The notes: generated from the letters alone by a model not told the origin. A DNA stretch of 64,000 nt from Bryum argenteum (GCA_037043015.1 CM073327.1:14676727-14740726); one strand, 5' to 3'. Shown: positions 21,301 to 32,610, counted from the stretch's first letter. Made by a program: numbers and translations.

Positions 21301-24300
21301 CAAAAAAATTTTTATTTTTTATTTTAAAAAAAAACAGAAGTTCTATTATTTGGGGCGGAGATGTATTTCAAAAAAATAAATGGAATCAAAGGAATTTTTG
21401 TATGTGAAGTAGGTAATAACGACTCTATAAAATTTAGAAATCACCAAAATAATTTCTAAGAAGTCGAAACTAATTTTCCCGATTTAGTTTAGATTACCTC
21501 TATGGACCTGAACTTTGAATAAGATGTAGAAAATATATAGAAGAGAAGAAAAAATATTTTTAAATTTTAGGTTAACTAATTATGACCCTAGAAAATAGAT
21601 GGTGTTATTTAGAAATTTGTGAGAAAGACACATATCTATGCTATGAGTTTCTTACAAAAGTTTTAACACATTGGCACTTTGAATAATAAGGTAAAAAATA
21701 AATAAAATGCAAAGGAAAAAAAAAGTTGTCCTGAGACTAGCTTATAATAACCTTATAAAAATTATAGTACCATAAAATAAATCATAGGAATAAAGTATCT
21801 ACGTGTCATCATTTAAGTGGAACTTTCCAGAATTTGAATAAGCAGGTCAATAAGAAAATGATGGAAAGAAGGTGATTTGAATACGTACAATAGCTTAATA
21901 GGACCATATGAATGTGTTGAAAGTGTGAAATATATCATAAGACAAATGAAACTATGTCTATAAATTTCATGAGGATTCAAGAACCCAGCATAATTTGAAG
22001 TACGAGACGAGTGCTAGTGTATGCGCAAAAAGTGAGGGAGAGTGGTTTTTATAACTTTAAATCATAATTCATGTCATATGATAATTAAAGACAAAATATT
22101 AGGATTTGCCAAGAAAGCAATGGAAGTATATTTTTTTCTTTTTTTTTTTTTTTTTACTTTAAAATTAAATATTTATTTTATTTGTTTTTGGTTAATTTTA
22201 TATGTTTTTGTTTTCACGCATTGAATTAAAATAGTTCATTTCTATTGTTAAAGCTTAAATTAATACGTAAGTAATCAAAATAAAGTGAATAAAGATATTT
22301 TTAAATCCTAGAGTAATTATCCTATAAAATGTTAGTTAAATATGTTTAATTGGTAGGAAAGGAAATTAAAGTTAAGAAACATAGAATAATTCGTGAAATG
22401 TAAATAAATAAAACACCAGATTATATTTGTAGTGATCGAGTTAAAAATATTATATGCTTGGAAAAACTATGTGTAGAAAGAAAATGACGATTGAAGTAAG
22501 TAAAAACATTTAATATAGTGGCAAATAGAGAGTGTAAGATGGTTTTTATAACTTGATTGCTTTACTTGTTTCCCCTGCGCAATTGCTTCCTCTATTGGAT
22601 CAATATGTTTGTGTCAAAGTAGCGCAACCAATTCTGACTGCGAGAAGGAAATAACTGAAGAATGCACCACTACTGTGATGTGAGCAGCGCCGTCATTCTT
22701 AAATGTCTTCTCGCAAACAAGCTTCTTATAGGGTCAATCTCATTTTAACGGAATGAGTCTCATTTTGATTGAAATTCTGATATACATAGTCGATATCCTA
22801 TACGTAAGTATTCTTTATTAAGTAAAGATAAAAGTGTTTAATTTCCCAATTGCATTCTAAAAGTAACTTCCTAAAAGTAACTAATTATGAAAGATTTCCA
22901 AATCAGCTTCCTTATAAATCATGAAGGTATAATGTTCAGTGTTGGAAAATAACTTTTTATTTGTTCTTGCATAGGCAAATCTTAGTTTCTTAAGATAGTA
23001 AGATACAAGATCACAAAAAAGATATTTTTGGTTCTAAATAATTAATTTTCATTAGTAAAACGTTAAATGATTTGACCTACATTAAGTACATTTGTAGGCA
23101 ATAAGCATACTGTTAGCACGGAATAAAATAAAGTATATACGCAGAATTAAAATTGCATTTAATTTATGTATGACGAATGCCCATGATTATTAATCTACAT
23201 ATCCTCGTTTAGTAGGGAAATATCCTATTGGAAGAAAACATTATTAATATTCACATTCAACTATTAGCACTGATAGACATTTTATATTATTAAAAATTTA
23301 AAAATACAGTAGATTAGTCTATTGATATAATAACTTTTATTTAAATATTAATTAATGTAGTAATATAGTGTATAATAGCATATTCAATAATACTGATATA
23401 CCTTATTATAATAAGAAATATATTTTCATATAGTACAATATGGTTGAACAAAACATATTAGTATATTAAACAGAAATTAATCTCAACTCCTTAATCTTTA
23501 ATCAAAAATTATTACTTAAGTAAAGAATATTTAAATAAAAAAGGTATGACGATTTCACATAAATATTGTGCTAGGGTAAACATGGCACATGTAAACAAAT
23601 AACGAAATTTTAAATTTAATGCAGAACCAACACATTTGATTCTCATAGCTTAATATACAAATCTCCTAAAAATGAATGTGCCATTTGCAACCATTTTACA
23701 ATAGCAATTATCAGATTGATTCAATGAGCGCGAGGATTAGCTAAAGTAGCATGAGCGAGGAGTAGCAGCAGAAAACAACGGCGGAATAGCGAAAAGACAT
23801 GTGCCCGGGGAAAGTGGGAGTGCGCCACGAGATTGAATGCGTTGCGAGAGTTCTCTATTAGAGTATAAAATTTAGGCTAACGATTTTAGGAATTAAGGTT
23901 TTGGTTATTGAGTTAAAGGTTTAGGTTTAAAGGTTGATCATTTTTGAACTTATAGAGTGAGGATTGAAAAGTAAACATAGAAGTTACTTATCAGCTTATA
24001 AAAAAAAGCGTAAATGCGGATACATTATAAAATTTTGAAAATAACTTTAGAATAGTGTAATATATAAAACATCCTAGCATAAGAATTGAAGTAAAATGTA
24101 ATATTATTATGTTTGAATATCACACATAGAATACTAAACTTCCAAAAAACATATAGTCGACACTCAATTTTAACAACACCGAATTTTAAATCAATAATAT
24201 AATACTTTAAATATAGTATACTTTAAGTATTATACTTTAAGTAATATACTTAAAATATCTTATTGGAAATAACATAGTTTAAGAAATACGTAATAAACTT

Positions 24301-25250
24301 ATGATTTCTCAACTTATTCACTTTGTCTAAATACTTATATGATATTATATCACATAAATATCTTGAATATTATGTTTATAATGGCCATTTGTAGAATATC
24401 ACATTCAACTTAATTGAATATCATACGTGATACACCACACCTAATTGACTAGAAACTAATCTTATAGAATCACATTTAAATAATTTGAATATAATATTTA
24501 CTATAACTGTTTCAACGTGTAAAGTATTTATCTTTTAATATTACATGTAATTTAGTAAATACAAATCTTACAGTTATACTTCACAACACCTATCGATTTT
24601 AATCAATTAAGCATAAACGCTAGGCTTAAAGACTATAAAGTTGTAAAGAATCACCTTGAGATCATGATTATGAAAAAGCGAATCATGAAAAACTCTTTTT
24701 AATTTCACGTAATTGGCTTGCAATCATAATACATGCTCCATGCTTGGAGTTCCAATAAAATAAAAGAGTTGTTTTCACTTAAGTGCATTTCATTATTTCA
24801 TACTTTTTGCAAAGTTTAGAATAGAAACTAGACTTGATTTGGAGCAAAACCTAAGTGATATCATTCAAAACGGACCTCGGACGAAGAAGATATGGCTATT
24901 CAAAGTTATGCTTTCTATTCAAAATGTCGTTTTTTGACATTCGGCGCATTAAGAGTTTAACATTCTAGTGCCCGATATGAGATTATTTTGTTCATTTGAG
25001 TTTGGGTTATCCATTGTCCTCCCGAATCCGGTTTTTATTATTACAATTATGTAATTTCTATTTTTAGAAGTATTACAAATTTCTCCGCGACTTAACTTCA
25101 AATGATTTTACTGGCCTAAGATGTCCTCGTTCCTCCCAAATTTCCGAAGATGTCCTCGTTCCTTGCGAAGTTCCCCGTTCCTTGTGAAGTTCCCCGTTTC
25201 CCCCCAAGTTCCCATCCACGTCGCTTTTACTCTATACCGTTACTGGCCGT
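21301..25250. other. AT-rich central spacer between divergent gene blocks
   Basis: About 4 kb with no plausible coding frame. It contains a poly-T tract (22,130-22,157) and short self-complementary ACTTTAAGTA-type runs near 24,200-24,250. A partial family-X relic (about 24,625-24,965) ends GACATTCGGCGCATTAAGAGTTTAAC. It presumably separates two outward-facing promoters. Confidence 0.6.
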
Positions 25251-25277
25251 ATTTGGCGCCCTTTCTATTTTGAGTTC

Positions 25278-25711
25278 GTGATCTTGTTTGGCGCCATTTC
25301 TCTTCCCGCTTGCTCTAGCTCTCTCCTCATTGGCGCACTATGCGCTTTCGGCTCCTCTCTTGCTCCGCTCCTGTGCTCTTTCCGCTCCTTTGCTCTTTCC
25401 GCTCCTTCGCTCCTGCCGCGCTCCTGTGCTCTTTCCGCTCCTCTCCGGCTCCGCTCCTGTGCTCTTTCCGCTCCTCTCCGGCGCCGCTCCTGTTGCCCTT
25501 CGCCTCACCTCCGCACCTTCGCATCTTTGCACTTCGTCTCTGTACACTACGTTTAGCCTAAACTACCTATTACCATCAGTGCTTCCGGTTTTGCAAATCT
25601 GGTTTAGGGTTTAAGACTCTCAGAAGCTCTGGAGTTGATGCGCGTGGTGCTTTTGAGGATGCCCAAGGCCTTCGTTGAAATACCGCAGCTGTCAAGCACG
25701 GCGTGAGGGTA
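25278..25711 (+). promoter_or_regulatory. 5' untranslated exon of the + gene, pyrimidine-rich
   Basis: Contains imperfect tandem copies of a unit like GCTCCTGTGCTCTTTCC followed by GCTCCTCTCCGG (25,340-25,500). The exon continues to a donor GAGG/GTAAGTTCGG near 25,710. Next comes a 1.29-kb first intron holding the palindrome array. Open frames in all registers are by-products of the CT repeat. Transcription start unknown. Confidence 0.5.
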
Positions 25712-25974
25712 AGTTCGGTCTATATCCTCAATGTCAATGTATAAGAAGAGATTGTTGTTAATTGGTCATATCTTGCGTTCATCGTGGTGCATTCCTGATA
25801 ACAATGTGGATATCGTCGGTTTAGTTGTGCACGGAAATCGAGGCAAAGATACTGTTTTACTTCTGCACAGTTCCCAAGAACGATTTATAGTATTTGCTGT
25901 GCACGAATATCGAGGCAGTCTCATATAACATATGCATGATATGCTCCTGAAGTCCTGTAATGAAGGACTCACTC

Positions 25975-26910
25975 GAAGACCATTTAGCTCGAGTCGAGCT
26001 AAATGGGCTTGATCTGCTACAGGGCAGTCCGCCCATTTAGCTCGAGTCGAGCTAAATGGGCTTGCACTGAGTTAAAACTGTACGCCCATTTAGCTCGACT
26101 CGAGCTAAATGGGCGTCAAACTGATCGATGCAAGCCCATTTAGCTCGACTCGAGCTAAATGGGCTTGCATTGATTCAGAGCTGTACGCCCATTTAGCTCG
26201 AGTCGAGCTAAATGGGCGTCTTCGTCTCAGATGTCGATTCAAGCCCATTTAGCTCGACTCGAGCTAAATGGGCTTGCATTGTATCAGAGCAGTTCAAGCC
26301 CATTTAGCTCGAGTCGAGCTAAATGGGCGTACGCTTTAACTTCGATAAAGCCCCCATTTAGCTCGACTCGAGCTAAATGGGCTTAACCTTCATCGGAGTG
26401 GTATGCCCATTTAGCTCGACTCGAGCTAAATGGTCATCCGGTTTTAACTGCGTCGTGGTGAGCGTTGAACAGTTATCTTGAAGACCATTTAGCTCGAGTC
26501 GAGCTAAATAGTCATTTAGATAACTGTTCATCACGCTTACCGCGAAGCTGTTGATCCTGGATGACTATTTAGCTCGACTCGAGCTAAATGGTCTTTCCTT
26601 CGACATGCTTCGGGGTAAACAAAATGTATTTAGATCTTCAAGAACATTTAGCTCGAGCCATGCTAAATTGTCATCCTGGTTTGACTGCTTCGCGGTGAAT
26701 GGTAAACAATTATCTCGAAGACCATTTAGCTCGAGTCGAGCTAAATGTTCATTCGTAAAAACGCTTCATCACGCTTACCTCGGCGTTAGCAGCGTGATGA
26801 CCATTTAGCTCGAATCGAGCTAAATGGTCGACGATATATACACTTGCATCGTGACTGAGTGGTGACTTCTGATCTTGAAGTCCATTCAGCTCGAGTCAAG
26901 TTTAATGGTC
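25975..26910. repeat. Intronic palindrome array (first intron of the + gene)
   Basis: Fifteen palindrome copies with the same CCCATTTAGCTCGA arm. The first nine, to about 26,430, are nearly perfect and spaced 51-56 bp. The later six are spaced 75-85 bp and some are degenerate (26,640; 26,882). In the right half the spacers are inverted copies of each other, so the symmetry extends well beyond 29 bp (see 26,450-26,560). The array ends about 95 bp before the acceptor at 27,003. Confidence 0.95.
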
Positions 26911-27008
26911 ATATATTCTTAATGGTAATAAGCATTTCTGACTGCACATAGATTTAGCTACCAGTGGTTTCTCATGATTGTTTATTTATTGCTGGCATTC
27001 AGGTTATC

Positions 27009-29953
27009 ATGGAATTGAGTGAGTCCGATGGCGAGGATGATTTGCGGTGTTTTTTTTCGGAGGTACTGGACTTACTTATTTTGCATAATACATCATTGTT
27101 CTGAGTTTATCCATTCGTACTAATTCGTCTATGTTTGTGGTCTTGTAGGACTTGGATGGTCCTTCTGAGCTTGTTCTTCCGGACCATTTAAAAGATTGCC
27201 CCGGACTACCCAGAAGTAAATGGGTTACGAAATTTGTGACACTTCTCAACGATGGTGGCGACGTTGTGGGTGAAGGCATTTGTCAGACTCTGGACGCTGA
27301 AAGAATGCTTGAGAGTAATGACGAGCCCTTATGTGAAGATCAAGTAGTTGTGCAGATCGTGAAGTGTTTGAATTTCGAGTTCATACCTGCTGAGACCATT
27401 TATGGAACTAGGAACTGGAAGCTCAGTCATGCTATGCATGAGGGTTGGTCACTACTTGATCATTTACGAGTTGATCAGTTTAACGTCGCTGTTTATGCCC
27501 GCGATCATCCAAAGAAGAAGGGGGTGCGACCGTATGATTTGGGAGAACGGAACCAACGGGTTGTGAGGACCAAGAGGGAGGAGGAACTCTTGACGTTAGA
27601 TTCAGTCAACTTAGTTGCAAGCAAGATTTGTTTGCGGCAAAGAATCATTGCCAACCTTTCCCCTCGTGAGAAAATTATGGCTCTCCAAAGCGGATGTACG
27701 AGGCGTCGGGTTTTAAATTTAAATCACATTTCAAGATCGATGTTCATAATCGTTTTCATCAGGCACCGGACGGCAAGATGATGGTGACCACTGAAGGCAT
27801 TGATGTTTGCGCGCGTGCATGGCAACATATTAGTGGAGTTCCGATTTCCACATTTTACAGGCGGAAGGCAGAAGCTGCAGCTGGACTACGTGCTCGGCAC
27901 CATGGGAATGTTGGTCAGAAGAAACCTCGATTGCACGTGAAGCAAGCTGTTGCTACTCTCAAGACATTCATTGACAATGTCTTCACGATCATATGCCCCA
28001 CCGGTCGAAGATGTTGACATCTGGTGAGAAGGTTGTCTCGCGGTCCTTGCCATCGTCCTTTAGATGGAAGGATGCCATACCAGGGATCAATGACATCAAT
28101 GAGAGGTTGGGCTTGAAGTCTATTTCTCAGAGCACACCGAAAGCGGGATTAGGAGGTCAAAATTTTCTGAGTATTCAAAGAAAGCGCCTGGGGACAACTT
28201 TGCTCGTTGCTCAACTTGTGACAGGATGGAGACAATGATCAAGTCTATGGTACCTGATTCATGTGAAGAGAATATGTGGATCAAGAAGCTAGAGGAGCAT
28301 TTGCATCATCAAGAAACGATCGTGAGTATTATTATTCAAATCGTTCTCTTTCTATTCATTGTAGAGAGATGTCCTCTATAATACATGACAAAATGGATCA
28401 TGCGAAGACCGCACATCTGTATTTTCACATAAAACGAAGGCAAATGATGCATTAATGAAGCTTCCAATTGCTGTAACTGGCATGATTGCTCACGGGCATA
28501 GCGATGTCCGATATGCTCATTATGGGCTCGATATTTATCCAAGTGATTGCAATCACACTGTTGGATCAATATTAAAGCTTTTACGAGATCTAGAAGGTGT
28601 TCCGATCTCATATTCGAAGTCATTATTCGCAAATTCGGGGTCGCTGCCTTTATTTGAAGCTGTACTGTTCGGAAAAGAAGTGTGTTTAAACTCTCTTCTA
28701 CCTGAAAGTGAAGTTTGTGGGGTGGCGGAGCCTCTACCTCCTGTCCTGCATGTGCAACTCGACAACGCAGACTTGATAACAAGAATAGATTTATGTTTTG
28801 CTTTTGGTCTCTTCTGGTACACATGGGTGTGTTCCGTGAAGTATACGTTAATTTCTTGTTAGTTGGACATACCCACGAAGACATTGACGCCCTCTTTGGA
28901 CGTTGGAGCATGACTCTCAAAGAGAACGACTTTCTCACACTTCCTCAGTTGATGAAGTCATTTATGGACGCGGAGGCTTTGCCCGTTATTCCTCATTTGA
29001 TAGAGGAAATACCTGACTTCAAGGGTTATATCAAAGACTACATTGGTTCCAGAGATGAAATTTTAGTTGGGCATTCGGAGGGTCGTGATTCAAGTTTTAC
29101 AAGCATGACAATGGATGGCCCATGATGCGAAGATAAGATGTTATGCACGGACAAGGAGTGGTTACCTTCTACTGATGGAGGTATAAAATTGTGGAAAGAG
29201 GACCGAAGTACGGGGAAACCAATGTTACCTACAGGTGACATGAAACCTTTGGCGCCCATTCCTATGAAGAACCGTGATGACATTGTAAAAGGCATTGGAG
29301 GGTTTATTAAGATGTGGGAGACTTCAAGTGCGGAGGACATATCGGGAGAATTTGGTCGGCGTCATGAATTTGTTATTCGCTATTGGCGAGTATGAAAGTC
29401 GGCGTTGGTTGAGCCTATAGAAGTGTCCTCATTTTTGAAGAACGGTTGTTGGCCTTTAACTCGAGTACCTGCGACACGAGAATTCTTAAATACTGGCGAA
29501 CTGCGAGAAGAATATGGGCGTGATCCGCACTTTATCGGACGGTTGTGTGATAGACCAAGGGAGTCCTTTCGGGTTGGTCGAGATGTTTTTGCTGGATACT
29601 TTGTAGCTCTACGGCCAGCTGATGGGGATACTCGTCCTTTCTGGATTGCTAGGGCCCTGACTGATTTCGATGTTGATCACAACTATCCAGGCTGTATTCA
29701 AATGCAATATTTTCAACCTGCATCGAGAAATAGTGTTGTTCAGGAAACCTATGCTGGTTGGGATACGAAGAAGACATTCAAATGGAAAGTTGAAGACACT
29801 CACATTCCGGAATGGCTTCATGCTGATGCAATTTTTACGTCATGGAAATCAAGTGCAAAACTTGGCTCTCGGCGTCCTATTATTTCATTATCGGAGCGTC
29901 AAATCGACATCATCAAACAAAGTATTGAGCGGTTCGACGGTGGAGAGGAGTAG
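27009..29953 (+). CDS. DUF7869-type protein, candidate transposase of the 19.8-kb element
   Basis: Exon 2 has ATG at 27,009 (MELSESDGEDDLRC), six bases after the acceptor GCATTCAG, and a donor at 27,063. Exon 3 runs 27,149-28,321 (DLDGPSELVLPDHLKD...). Exon 4 runs 28,365-29,953 and ends DGGEE stop. Recognisable parts are VCARAWQHISGVP and HHGNVGQKKPR (about 27,806-27,930), a CSTC motif (about 28,215), and then the DUF7869 core: LDN near 28,757, NKNRFMFCFW and FLLVGHTHEDIDALFG (28,780-28,900). The C-terminal RPFWIARAL motif is near 29,635. The spacing of acidic residues (LDN...HTHED) fits a possible RNase-H-like fold, which is inference. Frame changes near 27,690, 27,980, 28,150, 28,765 and 29,100, and TGA at 28,386 and 29,393, break it as written. 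The 28,765 break coincides with a scrambled CTGCAG-like site. Confidence 0.75.
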
Positions 29954-29978
29954 CCTGACATCCCTCTATTTGGGCATG

Positions 29979-30005
29979 CCCATTTAGCTCTAGTCGAGCT
30001 AAATG
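29979..30005. repeat. Palindrome copy in the 3' flank of the + gene
   Basis: One copy of the element's palindrome, with one mismatch (AGCTCTAGTCGAGCT), 26 bp after the stop codon. Confidence 0.8.
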
Positions 30006-30276
30006 ACCTCAGTGCAATTTGAGCTGTCAATTTATCGTGTGACTTTTTGTCAATACATTCATCTTTGAAATGGTCGTTCTAGAAGTCCTACCATTCGTAG
30101 TTAAGTATTGGTACGGTTTTTATGCCTTAAAGTTAACAATGGAAGTGTTTGTACATTTCCGGACTTGGTTGTCGATTCCCAGTTTAATTGACTTTATCGT
30201 TTTATTGTGCTCTTTTAGCAAATTGCTGTCAGGCTGCATTTTCTCTTGCTATTATCATCATCTTTTGTATTCAGTT

Positions 30277-30350
30277 TAGCTCTACTACATGCGCGTTTAG
30301 CTCTACATCACGCGCGGTTTGCTCTAAAACATGCACGTTTAGCTCGATAT
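30277..30350. repeat. Degenerate half-palindrome direct repeats
   Basis: Four tandem copies of a TTTAGCTCTACA-like half-palindrome alternating with ATGCGCG/ACGCGC motifs. They appear to be eroded array units near the right end of the element. Confidence 0.6.
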
Positions 30351-30799
30351 ATATGTTGGAATTTAGGTCGATTGGTTTTTGAGAGTTTGGATATTCCCAT
30401 TATAACGAATTACGTGTTGTATACACCTAAGTTAAGAGGGTATTTCATGTGGGGCTATTTACATTTGTTTTTGTGTTTTAGATGACCGTATATTCACATA
30501 AAAAGCTACTCGGGGCGTATTCTTGGTACCGTATGGTGTTTAATAAATTCATACATGTGTTGAATTACTTGAGGCTATATTACATACGAACAGTATGGGT
30601 GCATTTTTTCCAGCCTTGTACAAAAAATTTGCTCTCAAGGCCAAAGATTTTGTCTTACTTTGATTGTTGCAACATACCAAAACTTAAACATAGCACAAAA
30701 GGTCATATTCGTTAAATCGACACAAAATAAGGTTCTTGGGACTTAAAATGCTACTTAGTGCATATAACGCTTTGTTGTATTTTGCCTTCACTCCTCTGT

Positions 30800-30827
30800 G
30801 TGTCCAAAGGACACGCAAACATACTAG
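30800..30827 (+). mobile_element. Helitron-like 3' end, first copy
   Basis: Perfect hairpin GTGTCC-AAA-GGACAC (30,800-30,814), then nine bases, then CTAG followed by T. A hairpin shortly before CTRR is the hallmark of Helitron 3' termini. No matching 5' end was assigned, and it could instead be a subterminal motif of the large element. Confidence 0.45.
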
Positions 30828-30954
30828 TAACAGAATAAAAGGAGTTGAGAGGACAAGGGATATATGTGAATTTTATACCTACTTTATGATTTATAGCATA
30901 TATAATTATTCTTAAGTCACATTGATAAATACTATCTTTTATGTTTTTCTCCAT

Positions 30955-30982
30955 GTGTCCAAAGGACACGGGGACATACTAA
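30955..30982 (+). mobile_element. Helitron-like 3' end, second copy
   Basis: The same 15-bp hairpin followed after nine bases by CTAA, then T. The sequence directly after it, TCCTACTATAAAAA, resembles a Helitron 5' start. It lies 155 bp after the first copy. Confidence 0.45.
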
Positions 30983-31198
30983 TCCTACTATAAAAAAAAA
31001 TCAAGCCTCCTATTTGTGAAGGCTAACTTATAAATAAAATGTCATACTACACATTGTTTTTATATAGCCTAATTTATATATAATAGAGTATGTAGCATTA
31101 TATGGACCCTATAGTAGTCCTACACATTATATAAAAATTCTCCCCTTTGAATTAAATAGACCCTATATTTTAACTCACGTATATTTCTAAAAAACGAT

Positions 31199-31212
31199 AG
31201 TGATCTCCCCGG
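31199..31212 (-). repeat. Right TIR of the 19.8-kb element
   Basis: AGTGATCTCCCCGG, exact reverse complement of the left end. The 31,000-31,198 stretch inside it is AT-rich and non-coding. Confidence 0.9.
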
Positions 31213-31222
31213 GAGCTACCGC
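31213..31222. repeat. Target-site duplication, right copy
   Basis: GAGCTACCGC, identical to 11,388-11,397. The copia reading frame resumes immediately after it. Confidence 0.9.
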
Positions 31223-32610
31223 AAGGACGTCACACAATTAAGAACAAGTGGGTGTACAAGCTGAAGTTTGCAACAGATGAAAGAATTGCTCGCTTCAAAG
31301 CACGACTTGTAGCAAAGGGGTTCACTTAACGCGAAGGAGTCAATTATTTTGAGACCTCACAGGTTGTTAAATTTGATTCAATACGAGCTATACTGTCAAT
31401 TGCAGCAGCAGAAAACTTTCTTATTAAGCAGTTTGACGTGGAAACTGTATTCTTTTATGGAGGGATAGAAGAAGAGATATTCATGACTCAACCCACCGAA
31501 TTCATTCACCCTCAATATCCAAAATCTTGTTCGCAAAGTGCTCAAATCGATCTACAACTTGCACCAGTCTGCATGCAACTCGAATACTACATTTACAAAG
31601 AACCTACAGAGGCTTGGTCTTCAACCTACATGTGCAGCTCCGTGCATCTTTGTTGGTGAATTTGGCCCTTGTAAGATTGTATTAGCAATCTTTGTGTATG
31701 ACATCTGGCATTATTTGCTCTATGGAGCAAGTAAGTATCAATAAGGTTCTGCATCACATGCGCGACACATTCAAGCTTACGACAGGAGTACTAGAGGTCT
31801 ATGTTAGACTTCACATCAACAACAGAGATATGGAGCACCGCATACTCCAGTTAGATCAAACGAGGTACATTTCAAAGAAGTTTTGTGAGCTAGGATTCCA
31901 TCACTACATTCCACTTTCATTTCCTGCACACCTAGCTAGATTTTGTATCAGCAGCTGAGGAAGGAGCTAATCCTACCTTTCCGTATGGAGAGATTATCGG
32001 AATTATACACTATGGGAGCCATGGTACCAGGCCAGATGTGACTTATGCGACTTGCCATGCCTCAAAATTTACAAAGATCTGAAAACAAGCCACATCTCTA
32101 TCTTTGCAGTGAAAAGAATAGTGAAGTATCTTCAAGGATCGTCTACCTTGCGCCTCACATATTGTAGATCAAGCCGGCCCAATGTTCTCACAACATATTG
32201 TGATGCAGATTTTGCTAGCGACTAAGATGACCGAAAATAACGATCTCGATTCGTGTTGATGATGAATGGAGGAGCAAATGCATGGGGTAGTCAGAAACAA
32301 GGTTGTATCGCTTCTTCCACCACCAAACCGGAATATGTCGCAACTTATCTTGCAGGTAATGAGATCGTATGGATAAGAAGACTATTGAAAGAGCTCGGAT
32401 ATGCACAAAACTACTCCACTCTACAGTGACAATCAAGCTGCAAATAGGCTTACGCGGAATCCTAAGTTCCACAAGAGGACCAAGCACATCGACGTAAAAT
32501 ATAATATCATTCGCGGATATCAAGAAGATGGAGTGATCCACATTGTGTATGTTCCATCGTCACACAACATCGCAGACATTTCTACCAAGCCACTTCCTCA
32601 ACAGTTCTAG
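31223..32610 (+). pseudogene. Copia reverse transcriptase and RNase H region, degenerate
   Basis: Begins in the RT domain directly after the right target duplication (a KWVYKLKF-like motif at about 31,247). It passes through frameshifted RT (about 31,300-31,960) into RNase H: TYCDADFAS near 32,195, SSTTKPEYVA near 32,315 and the terminal HNIADISTKPLPQQF, with a stop at 32,608-32,610. Several stops interrupt it. Confidence 0.85.

Larger units (their letters stand above)
11398..31212. mobile_element. 19.8-kb TIR DNA transposon carrying divergent genes and palindrome arrays
   Basis: Seen directly: a perfect inverted terminal repeat CCGGGGAGATCACT (11,398-11,411 and 31,199-31,212), a flanking direct repeat GAGCTACCGC, and a copia reading frame that continues without loss when the insert and one repeat are removed. 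The insert is 19,815 bp. It contains a - strand gene block (about 11.7-21.1 kb), an AT-rich spacer (21.3-25.2 kb), a + strand gene (25.3-30.0 kb) and dozens of copies of one palindrome. The TIR is short and diverges completely after 14-15 bp. The family is not one I recognise: the target duplication length overlaps Mutator (9-11 bp) and hAT or KDZ-like (8 bp) elements, but the proteins do not match those families. Confidence 0.9.

Noticed and set aside
20764-21407. Arg/Ser-rich frames on both strands (up to 203 codons)
   Set aside because: Low-complexity GA/CT-rich leader and GC island; frames on both strands are equally open and have no conserved motif.
23870-23945. Telomere-like TTTAGGTTTAAAGG runs
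   Set aside because: Irregular and not a tandem TTTAGGG array; consistent with general AT-rich sequence.
25278-25614. Ser/Leu/Arg-rich frames on both strands
   Set aside because: Produced by the CT-rich tandem repeat of the 5' exon.
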